A stretch of DNA of 64,000 nucleotides, taken from positions 1,488,001 to 1,552,000 of the forward strand of contig NZ_JAGTWY010000001.1 of NCBI RefSeq assembly GCF_023657445.1, written 5' to 3'. The translations under genes and the position numbers were made by a program. A model generated the notes under the pieces. The model made no database searches, was not told the DNA's origin, and saw only the letters and a program-made list of their open reading frames with translations. The DNA is from Marinobacter sediminum. GTDB lineage: Bacteria > Pseudomonadota > Gammaproteobacteria > Pseudomonadales > Oleiphilaceae. Below are positions 49,350 to 61,520 of this stretch, piece by piece. Every line of letters starts with the position of its first letter. The stretch's first letter is position 1.

Positions 49350-50303
49350 TTACATCCGGTTCAGCCACTCAGGCGGCTGCTCCTCTTCCTCACCATTGGC
49401 GATACCTTCTTTCGCCGGAAGCATCAGGTCCTCACGCGAAACACCAAACGCAATCAACAAGCTTGCCGATACGTAGATGGACGAATAGGTACCCACAACA
49501 ACACCGATAATCAGTGCCAGCGAAAAGTTGTTAATGGCCTCACCACCAAACAGATAGAGGGCAAACAGAACAACGAGTGTCGTACCGGAGGTGTTGATCG
49601 TCCGGCTGATAGTCTGATGAATCGAAGTATTGATAATGTCCCAGGAATCACCAACCCGCATCTTGCGAAAGTTTTCCCTGATCCTGTCCGAGACCACGAT
49701 GGTATCGTTCAGGGAGTAACCAATAACCGCAAGCAGCGCCGCCAGGACCGTGAGATCGAACGTCCACTGGAACAGGGCAAAGCACCCAAGAACAATGATG
49801 ACGTCGTGGGCCAGCGGCAATACCGATGCGATACCGAACTTGAACTGGAACCGCATACCTACGTAAATCAGAACGACCGCGAGGGCAAGCAGCAAGCCGA
49901 GGCCGCTGTCTTCCCGCAGCTCTTCCCCAACCTGAGAACCGATAAACTCGGAGCTGATCAGCTCAAGATCGGCGCCTCCGGCTGTCAGTGCCTGAGTTAC
50001 CTCCTCACCCAACTGATCATTGCCGGCCTCCGCAAGCCGGACCAGGACCGTCGTATCCGAACCAAAATTCTGAACCGAGAACTGTTCATAGCCAGCCGCG
50101 TCCAGAGTGGAACGTATTTCCTGGAGGGCCGGCGCCTCGGCGTATTCAAACTCGACCGACGTGCCGCCCGTAAAGTCCATGCCCAGGTTAAGACCGCGCA
50201 CTGCGAGCAGCACGACGGACGTAACCAGAAGCGCAATTGAGAGGACAGATGCAATCTTCCTCAAACCCATGAAATCAAATGGTTTCTTCTCGTGTTCAGA
50301 CAT
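49350..50303 (-). CDS. secF: Protein translocase subunit SecF
   Basis: RND-like membrane partner of SecD that uses proton motive force to finish protein export. The ATG at 50303 (MSEHEKKPFDFMGLRKI) gives 317 residues; the longer reading from 50357 overlaps secD without support. It has six membrane helices. The first periplasmic domain starts GLNLGMDFTGGTSVEFEY, and GYSLNDTIVVSDRIREN lies in the helix 4-5 region. The start overlaps secD by 8 bp. Confidence 0.96.
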   Translation of the reverse strand: MSEHEKKPFDFMGLRKIASVLSIALLVTSVVLLAVRGLNLGMDFTGGTSVEFEYAEAPALQEIRSTLDAAGYEQFSVQNFGSDTTVLVRLAEAGNDQLGEEVTQALTAGGADLELISSEFIGSQVGEELREDSGLGLLLALAVVLIYVGMRFQFKFGIASVLPLAHDVIIVLGCFALFQWTFDLTVLAALLAVIGYSLNDTIVVSDRIRENFRKMRVGDSWDIINTSIHQTISRTINTSGTTLVVLFALYLFGGEAINNFSLALIIGVVVGTYSSIYVSASLLIAFGVSREDLMLPAKEGIANGEEEEQPPEWLNRM

Positions 50304-52170
50304 TTGCCAGCTTCCTTCCGATCGACAGCTTCTCGATCTTTCGACCGCCATAAACAAGGTTCACGATACTGCGACTGACCATCAACCCGGAGAACATCGA
50401 GGTAAGAATGCCCAGACACAGGGTTACTGCAAAGCCCTTAACCGGACCGGAGCCCATGGCGAAAAGGATCACCGCGACAAGCAGGGTTGTAATGTTGGCA
50501 TCAAAAATAGACACAAACGCACGGGAATAACCGGAGTTTATTGCAGTCTGCGGCGGAACGCCGGCCCTGAGCTCTTCTCTTATTCGCTCAAAGATAAGTA
50601 CGTTGGCATCTACTGCCATACCTACCGTGAGAACGATACCGGCGATACCCGGCAAGGTCAGGGTTGCAGAGAGAATAGACATACAGGCAATCAGCAACAT
50701 CAGGTTAAGTGTCAACGCGACGTTGGCGATCAGACCAAAGCCCCGGTAATAGACCAGCATGTAAACAAGGACCAGGACAAAACCCAGCAACACCGACATC
50801 ATACCGGCATCGATGTTTTTCTGGCCGAGGCTCGGACCGATCGTACGCTCCTGAACAAAGTACATGGGTGCTGCCAGGGCACCCGCACGCAGCAACAGTG
50901 CCAGCTCAGCCGCCTCGGGAATCGAATCGAGACCGGTAATACGGAAGCTGCTGCCCAGTGCGGATTGAACGGTCGCCAGACTGATAATGCCCTTTTCAAC
51001 CACCCGCTTGTCTACCGAGGTCATCTCACCATCGACCATGCGGTTTTCGGTTTCCGTACGGAACTCGATGAACAGAACCGCCATACGACGGCCGATTGCA
51101 TTTCGGGTCGCACGGTTCATCTGATCACCGCCGACAGAGTCCATGGTGATACTTACCTGTGGCTGACCGTTCTCGTCGAACGCCTGCTGGGCATTGGCAA
51201 CGTTGTTACCAGTCGTGATGACGTCACGCTCCAGACGGGCGGATCGCTGGGGGTTGTCACGGAAACTGAACTCCTCAACCTCCCCGGCCGATGCGTCCTG
51301 AGGAGCCTCAAGCCGGAACTCCAGGTTCGCTGTGGCGCCCAGAACCCGCTTGGCCTGTGCGGTGTCCTGCACACCCGGCAATTCGACGATAATCCGGTCA
51401 GCACCCTGGCGCTGAACCAGCGGCTCTGCGACACCCAGTTCATTGACACGATTACGGATAGTCGTCAGGTTTTGCTCAAGTGCGTATTCCTGAATTGACC
51501 TCACTTCCGCTTCGGACAGAGACAGGACAATCTGACGCTCTTCACCTTCGGTGCGCTCATCCATCAGAAACTGGTTGTACTGGTCACGGATGAGATCGAA
51601 GGCCTCGGCACGAGACTCCACGTCGCGGAAACTGAGGACGATCTCGCGCTGCCCTTCAACATCGCCGCCACGATAGCGAATCCGCTCATCACGGAGCTCA
51701 CGCTTAATCTGACCAGACAGTGCCTCGAGGCGCTGACTGACTGCAGTCTCCATATCCACTTCCAACAGGAAGTGCACACCGCCACGCAGGTCCAGGCCAA
51801 GTTTCATTGGGCCGGCACCGAGACTCTTCAGCCAATCCGGTGTAGAGGGGGCCATATTCAGGGCTACAAGGTAGTCGTTACCGAGCACGGACTGCACCGC
51901 GGGACGAGCCTGAAGCTGGTCTTCTGCGGTGGTAAGGCGAATCAGGGCATCCCGATCCTGAAGCGTACTGCTTTTAACCTCGACACCCTCTGATTCCAGA
52001 GCCTTGACCGCTCGATCCAGAGTACCTGCATTTACTTCGGTGCTGCTTCGGGCACCGGTAATCTGAATGGCGTAATCGTCAGGGAAAAGGTTGGGCAAAG
52101 CGTAGATAAACCCGATCAGAAGTGCGACCAGGATAACTAGGTTTTTCCAGAGAGGATACTTGTTCAGCAT
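50296..52170 (-). CDS. secD: Protein translocase subunit SecD
   Basis: Large SecDF subunit, 624 residues. The N-terminal helix (about 9-27) is followed by a large periplasmic P1 domain containing LGLDLRGGVHFLLEVD and the second half-repeat. Five C-terminal helices include ALAAPMYFVQERTIGPSLG and GIVLTVGMAVDANVLIFERIREE, the RND signature with the proton-relay Asp. It lies 80 bp after yajC with a GC-rich hairpin just before its ribosome binding site. Confidence 0.97.
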   Translation of the reverse strand: MLNKYPLWKNLVILVALLIGFIYALPNLFPDDYAIQITGARSSTEVNAGTLDRAVKALESEGVEVKSSTLQDRDALIRLTTAEDQLQARPAVQSVLGNDYLVALNMAPSTPDWLKSLGAGPMKLGLDLRGGVHFLLEVDMETAVSQRLEALSGQIKRELRDERIRYRGGDVEGQREIVLSFRDVESRAEAFDLIRDQYNQFLMDERTEGEERQIVLSLSEAEVRSIQEYALEQNLTTIRNRVNELGVAEPLVQRQGADRIIVELPGVQDTAQAKRVLGATANLEFRLEAPQDASAGEVEEFSFRDNPQRSARLERDVITTGNNVANAQQAFDENGQPQVSITMDSVGGDQMNRATRNAIGRRMAVLFIEFRTETENRMVDGEMTSVDKRVVEKGIISLATVQSALGSSFRITGLDSIPEAAELALLLRAGALAAPMYFVQERTIGPSLGQKNIDAGMMSVLLGFVLVLVYMLVYYRGFGLIANVALTLNLMLLIACMSILSATLTLPGIAGIVLTVGMAVDANVLIFERIREELRAGVPPQTAINSGYSRAFVSIFDANITTLLVAVILFAMGSGPVKGFAVTLCLGILTSMFSGLMVSRSIVNLVYGGRKIEKLSIGRKLANV

Positions 52171-52183
52171 GGGATCCCTTTTA

Positions 52184-52200
52184 GCCGGCCAAAGGCCGGC
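52184..52200 (-). other. GC-rich hairpin in the secD leader
   Basis: GCCGGCC / GGCCGGC, a perfect 7-bp stem with a 3-base loop, ends 13 bases before the secD ATG, right next to the AAAAGGG ribosome binding region. It may tune secD translation relative to yajC. Confidence 0.45.
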
Positions 52201-52250
52201 CTTGGTGTTTCAGCCAGAAAGAATCAAACCGTCGGGTTACGGCCTCCGGC

Positions 52251-52613
52251 TCAGATGTCCTTCAGAGTACCTTTTGGCAGAGCTGCAGCGACGGCAACCT
52301 TCTGCACCTTGATTTCAACATTGTCAGCGATTTCAACAGCGATGAAGTCGTCGGTTACTTTGGTGATCTTTCCAGCAACGCCGCCGGAAGTGACGATCTC
52401 GTCACCCTTGTTCAGGCCCGACATCAGCGCTTTGTGCTCCTTGGCGCGTTTGGACTGTGGGCGCCAGATCAGGAAGTAAAAAATCAGGATGAAACCGGCA
52501 AAGAAGATCACCTGACCCATCACACCCATACCCTGGGCAGCAGGGTCCTGCGCCATGGCCAGTGCGGGCATCATCGCCATCAAACCGGCTACGAGCAATT
52601 TAATCGATTTCAT
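52251..52613 (-). CDS. yajC: Sec translocase accessory subunit YajC
   Basis: Small inner-membrane partner of SecDF. The 120 residues have a signal-like hydrophobic N-terminus (about 4-21, ALAMA), then the conserved helix GQVIFFAGFILIFYFLIWRP. The cytoplasmic part starts QSKRAKEHKALMSGLNKGDE and has VTSGGVAGKITKV. 29 bp after tgt; queA-tgt-yajC-secDF is the usual order. Confidence 0.96.
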   Translation of the reverse strand: MKSIKLLVAGLMAMMPALAMAQDPAAQGMGVMGQVIFFAGFILIFYFLIWRPQSKRAKEHKALMSGLNKGDEIVTSGGVAGKITKVTDDFIAVEIADNVEIKVQKVAVAAALPKGTLKDI

Positions 52614-52642
52614 TTAATATCTCCGTTGGTTAAGCAATTAGT

Positions 52643-54882
<2,240 letters not shown>

Positions 54883-55014
54883 AGAAAGGGGTGTCTAGGC
54901 GCGACGGCACTTGTGTAAAAAGAATGCGGAATTTACCACGGAATGCGTCTCGCCTGAACAGCAAGATCATTTATTCTGGTTCTGGACTTCGTTTTGCCGT
55001 TCCAATGAAGAGGT

Positions 55015-55070
55015 AATTGCTGTGCAATTTCCGATAAGAACCCGGAGACGTTACGTTCTGAACGGAAATT
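55015..55070. other. Structured noncoding stretch between tRNA-Leu and queA
   Basis: The 368-bp gap 54883-55250 has no supported gene. It contains AATTGC-TGT-GCAATT (55015-55029). Overlapping its end is a larger imperfect hairpin with arms AATTTCCG (55026-55033) / CGGAAATT (55063-55070) and an inner AGAAC / GTTCT (55037-55059). It could belong to the queA leader or to a small RNA. It does not look like a preQ1 riboswitch. Confidence 0.35.
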
Positions 55071-55250
55071 ACCAGCCCCTGATAAACCGGAGAGGTGAAC
55101 CGGGTAGTCAGGCCCAGATATGCACCATCGCGCTCTGGGGTGATAGCCTCCTGCTGCCAGACGGGCCTGCTGGAATCGGTATCAAATTGAAGAGAACAAT
55201 TTGCGCGAGCGAACAGCGAAGTTATAAAGAGAGGGGTGCCTTTCAGGTAA

Positions 55251-55337
55251 TGGTAGCGGCGGGCGGACTCGAACCGCCACGGGTTTTACCCCAACGGATT
55301 TTGAATCCGTCGTGTCTACCAATTTCACCACGCCGCC
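55251..55337 (-). tRNA. tRNA-Leu(CAA)
   Basis: 87 nt with long variable arm and encoded CCA. The acceptor GGCGGCG pairs with CGCCGCT (first pair G-U). The anticodon stem is ACGGA / TCCGT around TTCAAAA (anticodon CAA). The variable arm is TGGGG...ACCCGT and the T-arm contains GGTTCGAGTCC. A promoter lies just upstream. Confidence 0.96.
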
Positions 55338-55354
55338 ATCGGAAAGTGGAGGGG

Positions 55355-55382
55355 ATTATACTGAGCTTGTTCGCGAAAGCAA
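55355..55382 (-). promoter_or_regulatory. Promoter for tRNA-Leu
   Basis: On the minus strand TTGCTT (55377-55382) and TATAAT (55355-55360) are spaced by 16. The start would be near 55348, about 10 nt before the tRNA. It sits in the 83-bp gap after flgL. Confidence 0.68.
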
Positions 55383-55420
55383 TATGGTCAGCGGACAGAT
55401 CTGCCTGCTGCTTCAAATAT

Positions 55421-56644
55421 TCAGAGCCTGTCAAACAGGGACAGCTGGGACACCTGTGCAAAAGACTGCTGCGCGGCCTGCAGGACAAAGCTCTGGAAGC
55501 TCAGATTACTGATCGCCTCGGCGTAGTCCAGATCCTGCAATTCTGAACGAATTTCATTGGTATACACCGATGAGTCGTCCAGAAAAGTCCTGGTGGACTC
55601 CACAGCATTCATCCTTCCGCCAAGCTCCGTTTGCTTCAGGATGATACTTTCCTGGGCGCTGTCGAGGTTAATGAGGGATTCAGCGATCAGGTCATCGAAT
55701 TCAGCGGCTCCCTGAGCGCTGGTCTTCCCGATGGACTCAAGGCCTGCAATCAGGTTTTCGATGGTTCCGAAAACCGATTGTTTTTCATTGATCTTCAGCG
55801 TGAATACGTCACCTGCCCCCGGGACTGCGTCGCTGATAGACACTTCAACACCTGCAACTACAAACGGTTCACCAGTCTGATAGGTTGCCGGATCAACCGT
55901 CAGGATATCCCCTTCACTGTCCGTCGCGAGGATGTTTCCGCCGGCTTGAATTTCAACAGTGATGTCATCCGGAAACGAATTCGGGTACTCAGCCTTTAAC
56001 GAAGCCTCATTAACCACGGACACACCTGAAATGTAGGCATCAGTGGTGTTCACTGTTGTATGCTCACCCGTCACGGCGGCCGGAACATTTACAAAAATGC
56101 CTTTGCCATGATCGCTGATCGGTACGGTAACACCATCATCAATTTCCAGAACGCGTTGGCCCTCATCCCCCTGATACTGCCAACTGCCGGTAGCATCCTG
56201 CTGGAAGGCCTGTATTGCCCCCTGGAAACCGCTGAAAATATATTCCCCGGATGCATCGCGAGTGTTGGCAACGTTTGCCAGCTGCCCCAGGCGTTCTCTC
56301 AACTCCGACGATATTGAGCGACGGTCATTCGCTGTCAGTGAACCGTTACCTGCCTGCACCGTGAGCTCACGAACCCGCTGAATAATATCGACTGAGCTTT
56401 CCAGCGTGCTTTCTTCCTGATTAAGCCGGTTATCCGCGAGGTCCACATTACGCTGATAGGTTTCGACACGCGCCAGCTCCTGGTCCAGCTTAAGAATCCT
56501 GGCAGCAGCCACAGGGTCATCAGACGGCTTGTTTACCCTCTTGCCCGTTGATATCTGTTGCTGGGTATTATTCAGGTTGGTGTTAAGTTCCTGCAGGCGA
56601 TTAATACCGCCGGAAAAAATCTGTTGTGATGAAATTCGGATCAT
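55421..56644 (-). CDS. flgL: Flagellar hook-associated protein 3 (FlgL)
   Basis: Junction protein between hook and filament, 407 residues. The flagellin-like N-terminal helical domain MIRISSQQIFSGGINRLQELN and NNTQQQISTGKRVNKPSDDPVAA is followed by a variable central domain. The C-terminal helical domain is SNLSFQSFVLQAAQQSFAQVSQLSLFDRL (split here for length: it covers about residues 378-407). No terminator is obvious after it. Last gene of the operon, 43 bp after flgK. Confidence 0.95.
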   Translation of the reverse strand: MIRISSQQIFSGGINRLQELNTNLNNTQQQISTGKRVNKPSDDPVAAARILKLDQELARVETYQRNVDLADNRLNQEESTLESSVDIIQRVRELTVQAGNGSLTANDRRSISSELRERLGQLANVANTRDASGEYIFSGFQGAIQAFQQDATGSWQYQGDEGQRVLEIDDGVTVPISDHGKGIFVNVPAAVTGEHTTVNTTDAYISGVSVVNEASLKAEYPNSFPDDITVEIQAGGNILATDSEGDILTVDPATYQTGEPFVVAGVEVSISDAVPGAGDVFTLKINEKQSVFGTIENLIAGLESIGKTSAQGAAEFDDLIAESLINLDSAQESIILKQTELGGRMNAVESTRTFLDDSSVYTNEIRSELQDLDYAEAISNLSFQSFVLQAAQQSFAQVSQLSLFDRL

Positions 56645-56687
56645 CTCACATCACCTCACGCTGCCATCTCGACCGTTACCCGTCCCA

Positions 56688-58721
56688 TTATCGGAAACTC
56701 TGTAACAGCGTATTGAATAAATCCTGGGCCACCGACATAACCTGCGCCGATGCGTTATAAGCCGCCTGATACTGGATCAACTTGCCGGCCTCCTCATCAA
56801 GGTTTACACCGGATACAGCCTCCCGTTGATTGGTGGACTGCTCCAGGAGCGTTTTACCCGCATCCATATCGAGTTGACTCTGGCGGGTTGCGACGCCGAT
56901 ATCCTCGACCAGCCCGGCATAGCCCTCGGTGAAACTCTGGTTGCCGTTATTCAGGGTATTCGCGGTACCCAGCGCGGCAAGCAGCTCCGCGTTACGGTTA
57001 TCGGAAACACCGTTGGTGTTGTAGTCAATAGTGAACGTGTCACCCACAGCAGGCTGACCTGTCACTCTGAACTGAAAGCCCTGATAAGCAGCACCGCTGG
57101 CAGGGTCTTCGCTGAATAATTCATTCACCTGTCCTGCAGTGTAGGGCTGGTTTGCCGCGCCAATCGCAGTGCCGGAGGAATCCGTCACAGTAAAAGTCAG
57201 ACCGGTGGGACCGCCGGAAGCAAAGGACACCGTCAGGGGCCCGTTACTCAATTCCCCCGACGTCTGAAACCCTGGCAAGAGTGAGTTGGTGAACGGGTTT
57301 TTCACGTTCAGCATCGTGCCCTGATCAATCGCCCCGGTCCCGATATTCTGATCCCCGGTTGATGCCCGCACGGGACTGGCGAACGCAAGATCCTCTTCAC
57401 GATCAACCACAAGCCCGATAGCCTCTGCCGCATTCCGGCTTGGCTGGATCAGATATTTATCGCCCGCATTAAAGGTGCCTCCTTCAATGCGGATGTTAAA
57501 CCCGGGCATGGATATCTCGGACTGAACCGGGTCTGGCAACCGACCCTGATTGACGGTTTCACCGGTAGCCTTGTCAATAAGTTCGAAGCTGCCGCCATCA
57601 CCACTGAACTGAAGCGTGTAGCTGCCTGCCGCGAGTTTCGCACTATCGGTTATCTCCACCGCCAGTTGGCCGTTCTGGGGAACCTGATTATTGCTGTTCG
57701 CAATCACCCGACTCCGTTGCACGGCCTCGGAGTTAATGTCCTTGAAGAACAACCCGCCCAGATCGCCCTCCAGATCCATACCAATTTCATGCTGATGGTT
57801 CATGGTTGCCGACAAGGCAATAGCTATTCTGCCGAGCTCATCAAATGCTGGCTTGAGTGCCTCATTGTCAAAACGAAGCAGCCCACCAAGCTTGCCGCCA
57901 CTGATCTGCTCGTTCACATTGAGCGTGCGCCCACCATTGCTCAACGTAAACTCAAGACGTGTGGGGTCCTCCGCACTCTCTCGGGTGCCAAACTGGGCAG
58001 CGTTACTGCCCACTACCAGAGACTGCCCATTGGTCAGCGAAACGTTAACCTGGCTGCCGTCTGCCGGCGACACCTTGATATTGACCAGTTCCGCTAACTG
58101 CCTGAGTTTCTCATCACGCTTGTCCAGCAACTCATTCGGCATCTTCCCCTGAGCAATGCCAGGGGATTCCGAGATCGCCAGATTCAGTTCGGCAATGCTC
58201 TTGAGCAATGTATTGGCGTCCTTGACACCCTGCTCCATCTGGGTTTTGACCGATTCACGCTGCTGGATGAACTCCTGATTCAGTCCCTGGAATCGATTAA
58301 CAATTTGCTGGGCTTCGCTCAACACCAGTTGCCGCTGAGGCAGAGAGGTTGGGTCCTCGGCAGCATTCTGAAGGCTGGCAAAGAAATTGTTCAGGGCATT
58401 ACTCAACCCGGTATTCTCTCCGCCCAGGAGGTTATCAAGCCTCGTCAACTCGGAATTCAGTGTTTCCTGTTCACCGTAGAGGGTGCTGTCTTCCCTGACC
58501 TGTTGCACAAGGTATTCGTTGGCCAGACGACGAATATTTTCAATACTGACACCGCTTCCGATAGTGCCAGCACCGGTGCGCTGCCCTTCCTGGGTTTCAA
58601 ACTGGACTTCCTGGCGGCTATAACCCGGAGTGTTAGCGTTGGTAATATTGTTTCCGGTGGTATTCAGCGCCGCCTGATGACTCAGGACGCCGGTCAGACC
58701 AATACCTATCAGCCCTGCCAT
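56688..58721 (-). CDS. flgK: Flagellar hook-associated protein 1 (FlgK)
   Basis: First hook-filament junction protein. The 677 residues are in the normal range, with a large variable centre. The rod/hook-family N-terminus is GIGLTGVLSHQAALNTTGNN and ITNANTPGYSRQEVQFETQ. The C-terminus GVNLDEEAGKLIQYQAAYNA and SAQVMSVAQDLFNTLLQSF is typical. Exported by the flagellar type III system without a cleaved signal. 5 bp after flgJ. Confidence 0.96.
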   Translation of the reverse strand: MAGLIGIGLTGVLSHQAALNTTGNNITNANTPGYSRQEVQFETQEGQRTGAGTIGSGVSIENIRRLANEYLVQQVREDSTLYGEQETLNSELTRLDNLLGGENTGLSNALNNFFASLQNAAEDPTSLPQRQLVLSEAQQIVNRFQGLNQEFIQQRESVKTQMEQGVKDANTLLKSIAELNLAISESPGIAQGKMPNELLDKRDEKLRQLAELVNIKVSPADGSQVNVSLTNGQSLVVGSNAAQFGTRESAEDPTRLEFTLSNGGRTLNVNEQISGGKLGGLLRFDNEALKPAFDELGRIAIALSATMNHQHEIGMDLEGDLGGLFFKDINSEAVQRSRVIANSNNQVPQNGQLAVEITDSAKLAAGSYTLQFSGDGGSFELIDKATGETVNQGRLPDPVQSEISMPGFNIRIEGGTFNAGDKYLIQPSRNAAEAIGLVVDREEDLAFASPVRASTGDQNIGTGAIDQGTMLNVKNPFTNSLLPGFQTSGELSNGPLTVSFASGGPTGLTFTVTDSSGTAIGAANQPYTAGQVNELFSEDPASGAAYQGFQFRVTGQPAVGDTFTIDYNTNGVSDNRNAELLAALGTANTLNNGNQSFTEGYAGLVEDIGVATRQSQLDMDAGKTLLEQSTNQREAVSGVNLDEEAGKLIQYQAAYNASAQVMSVAQDLFNTLLQSFR

Positions 58722-58726
58722 AACAG

Positions 58727-59716
58727 TTACTCCTTAGTCCCTTCACTGCCCAGAGACAGCGTCATCAATGAGTCACGATTCATGATCTGGCGGATCTTTT
58801 GACCATAGTCGGGATCGGTCGCATAACCTGCCTGCTGAAGCTTGTCCGCAAAGACTTCGGGCTGATCAGCAACCGAGAGAACATCCCGGTAACGTGGGTT
58901 CGATTCCAGGAAAGAAACATAGTCACGGAAGCTCGATTCGTAGTCCGGGTAGGACCTGAAACTCGCCTGCTCCTTCATGGGCAAACCTTCCCGATATTCT
59001 GTCGTGGTGATGGTCACTGCATCCCCCTGCCAGCGGCTGTCAGCCTTGATACCAAACAGGTTAAAGCTCGGCTGGTCTCCATCACCCTTGATCATGTGAC
59101 GTCCCCAGCCAGTCTCGAGAGCGGCCTGGGCAACCATCAGTTTGGGGTCAATCCCGGCATCAACAGCGATGCGCTCTGCCACTGGCAACAGTTCGCGCAC
59201 AAAATGCTCCGGCGACTCGAACCGCTCAGGCATGGCTCCTGAAGTTTCGGCCGGCATGGCGACTGCAATACCTGCCACCTCTGTTACCTTTGCAACCTGC
59301 TCGGGTAATCGGGGCGACAAGGCCGGCAGGCTGCGATCGTAATCCGCAAGACTTTGCTTGTAGTCCGCCAGCTTTCCTCCCTCGCTGTTCATGCCGGGCA
59401 TCTGACGGCTTAGCTGCCGGACCAGCGCGTCGGCAAGTCCCGCACCCTGATCTTTCGCCATAGTAAGACTGAGCTGGCTGTCGAACATGTCCCGATAGAA
59501 TTCCGACTGCTTGCTGTTGAGGTAATTGCCCTCGGCAAATACATCCCCTGCTTTGCGCATGGATTTGAGCATTTCGGACAGGAACAGGCTCTCGAATTGC
59601 CGCGCCACTTCCTCAAGCGCCGCCTGCTTGTCCGTACGGGCCTGGGATTTCAGCGCATTCAAGCCGCTGAAATCGGTGTAGACCTGTGCCTGCTGAACCT
59701 GGTAGTCCTGCATCAT
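58727..59716 (-). CDS. flgJ: Peptidoglycan hydrolase and rod-assembly protein FlgJ
   Basis: Dual-domain FlgJ, 329 residues. The N-terminal rod-binding domain (about 30-105) contains QFESLFLSEMLKSMRKAG. After a linker the C-terminal glucosaminidase domain (about 170-320) has AQAALETGWGRHMI with the catalytic Glu, plus SFNLFGIKAD. It makes a hole in the murein for the rod. Two adjacent ATGs exist (59716 and 59713). 5 bp after flgI. Confidence 0.96.
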   Translation of the reverse strand: MMQDYQVQQAQVYTDFSGLNALKSQARTDKQAALEEVARQFESLFLSEMLKSMRKAGDVFAEGNYLNSKQSEFYRDMFDSQLSLTMAKDQGAGLADALVRQLSRQMPGMNSEGGKLADYKQSLADYDRSLPALSPRLPEQVAKVTEVAGIAVAMPAETSGAMPERFESPEHFVRELLPVAERIAVDAGIDPKLMVAQAALETGWGRHMIKGDGDQPSFNLFGIKADSRWQGDAVTITTTEYREGLPMKEQASFRSYPDYESSFRDYVSFLESNPRYRDVLSVADQPEVFADKLQQAGYATDPDYGQKIRQIMNRDSLMTLSLGSEGTKE

Positions 59717-59721
59717 GCCAC

Positions 59722-60819
59722 CTAAATTACAATCAGTTCGGCACGCAAAGCACCGACCTGCTTGAGCGCTTCGAGAACAGCCATAACATCTCCGGGGGCC
59801 GCACCAACCTGGTTAACCGCCTGGACAATCTCATTCAGGGTGACGGCAGGCCCGAACTTAAACATCCGTGCCGGGTCTTCGGTAACCGCAATCTGGGTAT
59901 CCTGCTGCACGGCGGTGTCTCCACCGGCAAAGGGGTTGGGTTGAACCACTTCGGGATTTTCCTGAATGGTGACGGTCAGGTTGCCGTGAGTAACTGCCGC
60001 CGGACTGACTTTCACATTCTGGCCAACCACGATGGTGCCGGTGCGGCTGTTGATGACCACCTTGGCCGCATCCTGAGCCGGATCAATCTCAATGTTTTCG
60101 AGAATTGAGAGGAAACTCACTCGCTGGGAAGGGTCCCGGGGCGCCCGCACCGAGACCGAAGTCGCATCGTGGGCATAGGCCATGTCAGGGCCAAGATGAC
60201 CATTAATCGCCTCTACGACCCGCCGGGCTGTTGTGAAATCGGCGCGGAGCAGGTGGAAGGTGATGGTGTCACCTTTCGAAAACGGCGAGGACACCTCACG
60301 CTCAATGGTGGCACCGTTTGGAATACGCCCTACGCTCGGAACATTGACGGTGATGCGGGAGCCGTCCTGGCCCTGGGCACCGAAACCACCGACGACAAGA
60401 CTGCCCTGCGCCATGGCGTAAATATTGTTATCGGCACCCTTCAGCGGCGCCATCAATAAGGTACCACCGCGCAGGCTGTCGGCATTGCCGATGGAAGAAA
60501 CCGTAATATCAAGTTCCTGACCGGGCTTGGCAAACGGAGGCAGTGTTGCGCTCACGGTTACCGCGGCCACATTGGCCAGGTTGGGGTTGACGCCGTCAGG
60601 CAGTGTCACACCAAACTGATTCATCATGTTCCGAAACGTCTGATTGGTGAACGGCGCCTTGTCTCCGGTTCCGTCCAGTCCCACCACAAGACCGTAGCCC
60701 ACCAGTTGGTTGTTACGAACGCCCTTGATGCGCGCCAGATCTTTCAGGCGGTCAGCCATCACCGGAGCGGCAACAAGTACCATCACCAGCATGGTCGCCA
60801 ATGCTCTTTTCAAAGTCAT
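59722..60819 (-). CDS. flgI: Flagellar P-ring protein FlgI
   Basis: Periplasmic P-ring subunit around the rod. The ATG at 60819 ([19 protein letters not shown]) overlaps the flgH stop as ATGA and gives 365 residues; a reading 4 codons longer exists. Signal peptide cleavage is expected near VMA-DR (residues 22-23). [25 protein letters not shown] opens the mature domain, and [20 protein letters not shown] lies near the end. Confidence 0.96.
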   Translation of the reverse strand: MTLKRALATMLVMVLVAAPVMADRLKDLARIKGVRNNQLVGYGLVVGLDGTGDKAPFTNQTFRNMMNQFGVTLPDGVNPNLANVAAVTVSATLPPFAKPGQELDITVSSIGNADSLRGGTLLMAPLKGADNNIYAMAQGSLVVGGFGAQGQDGSRITVNVPSVGRIPNGATIEREVSSPFSKGDTITFHLLRADFTTARRVVEAINGHLGPDMAYAHDATSVSVRAPRDPSQRVSFLSILENIEIDPAQDAAKVVINSRTGTIVVGQNVKVSPAAVTHGNLTVTIQENPEVVQPNPFAGGDTAVQQDTQIAVTEDPARMFKFGPAVTLNEIVQAVNQVGAAPGDVMAVLEALKQVGALRAELIVI

Positions 60820-61517
60820 AACGGCCACCATTCGCTGTTGAAGAAGCGGGCCATCCAGCCCATCTGATTGGCCTGATCAAAATCCCCGGTACCACCATAG
60901 GCAATTCGAGCATCCGCAATGCGGGTCGAGGCCACGGTGTTGTCCGGTTGAATATCCTGGGGACGCACCAGGCCAGTGAGCCGGATGAATTCATCGCCGT
61001 TGGTCAGGGACAACCACTTCTCTCCCCTGATACGCAGGACACCATTGGGCAAGACTTCAGTCACAGTAACTGTGATATTGCCTGCCAGGCTGTTGCTCTG
61101 ATCCGCCTCGGCTGAACCCTCGAAATCCCGCTGCTGATCGATTGATGTGGCAATACCAATGCTGCTTTTCCCGAGAATCGTCGGTTCCGGCAGGGTTATG
61201 TCGCTATCCTTGGTGATACTAGTGTCAGCGTTCTTGCTCGCCCGCGTGGACTCTTTCAGGGTGATCGTCAGAACATCCCCGACATTCAGCGCCGTCGTAT
61301 CGCCATAGAAGTTGTAGTTCCGGGAAGTCTGGAAAATGGCACCGGACTCCGGATCCCTGTGCATCATTGCCTGTGCACGAACCGGGGCATATTCGGGATC
61401 ATCAGGAACCGCCCGGGGCCGGCTCATGGCTGTGCACCCCTGCAACACAATCAGCAGTCCGACAAGCGCCAGCGTGCCCACTTGCCTGGATTTACCGGTT
61501 TGAATGATGCGTTTCAT
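60816..61517 (-). CDS. flgH: Flagellar L-ring lipoprotein FlgH
   Basis: Outer-membrane L-ring subunit, 233 residues. The lipoprotein signal has lipobox LQGC (Cys near residue 28). [20 protein letters not shown] and [16 protein letters not shown] are family segments. [20 protein letters not shown] and [20 protein letters not shown] lie in the C-terminal half. 3 bp after flgG. Confidence 0.96.
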   Translation of the reverse strand: MKRIIQTGKSRQVGTLALVGLLIVLQGCTAMSRPRAVPDDPEYAPVRAQAMMHRDPESGAIFQTSRNYNFYGDTTALNVGDVLTITLKESTRASKNADTSITKDSDITLPEPTILGKSSIGIATSIDQQRDFEGSAEADQSNSLAGNITVTVTEVLPNGVLRIRGEKWLSLTNGDEFIRLTGLVRPQDIQPDNTVASTRIADARIAYGGTGDFDQANQMGWMARFFNSEWWPL

Positions 61518-61520
61518 GGC

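Noticed and set aside
54883..55020. preQ1 riboswitch before queA
   Set aside because: No short pseudoknot pattern with the A-rich tail near the queA start; the stems seen lie further away and do not fit the class.
54911..55546. 211-codon plus-strand frame between queA and flgL
   Set aside because: It runs through the complement of tRNA-Leu and into antisense flgL; the MVAAGGLEPP-type segment is the well-known tRNA-shadow artefact.
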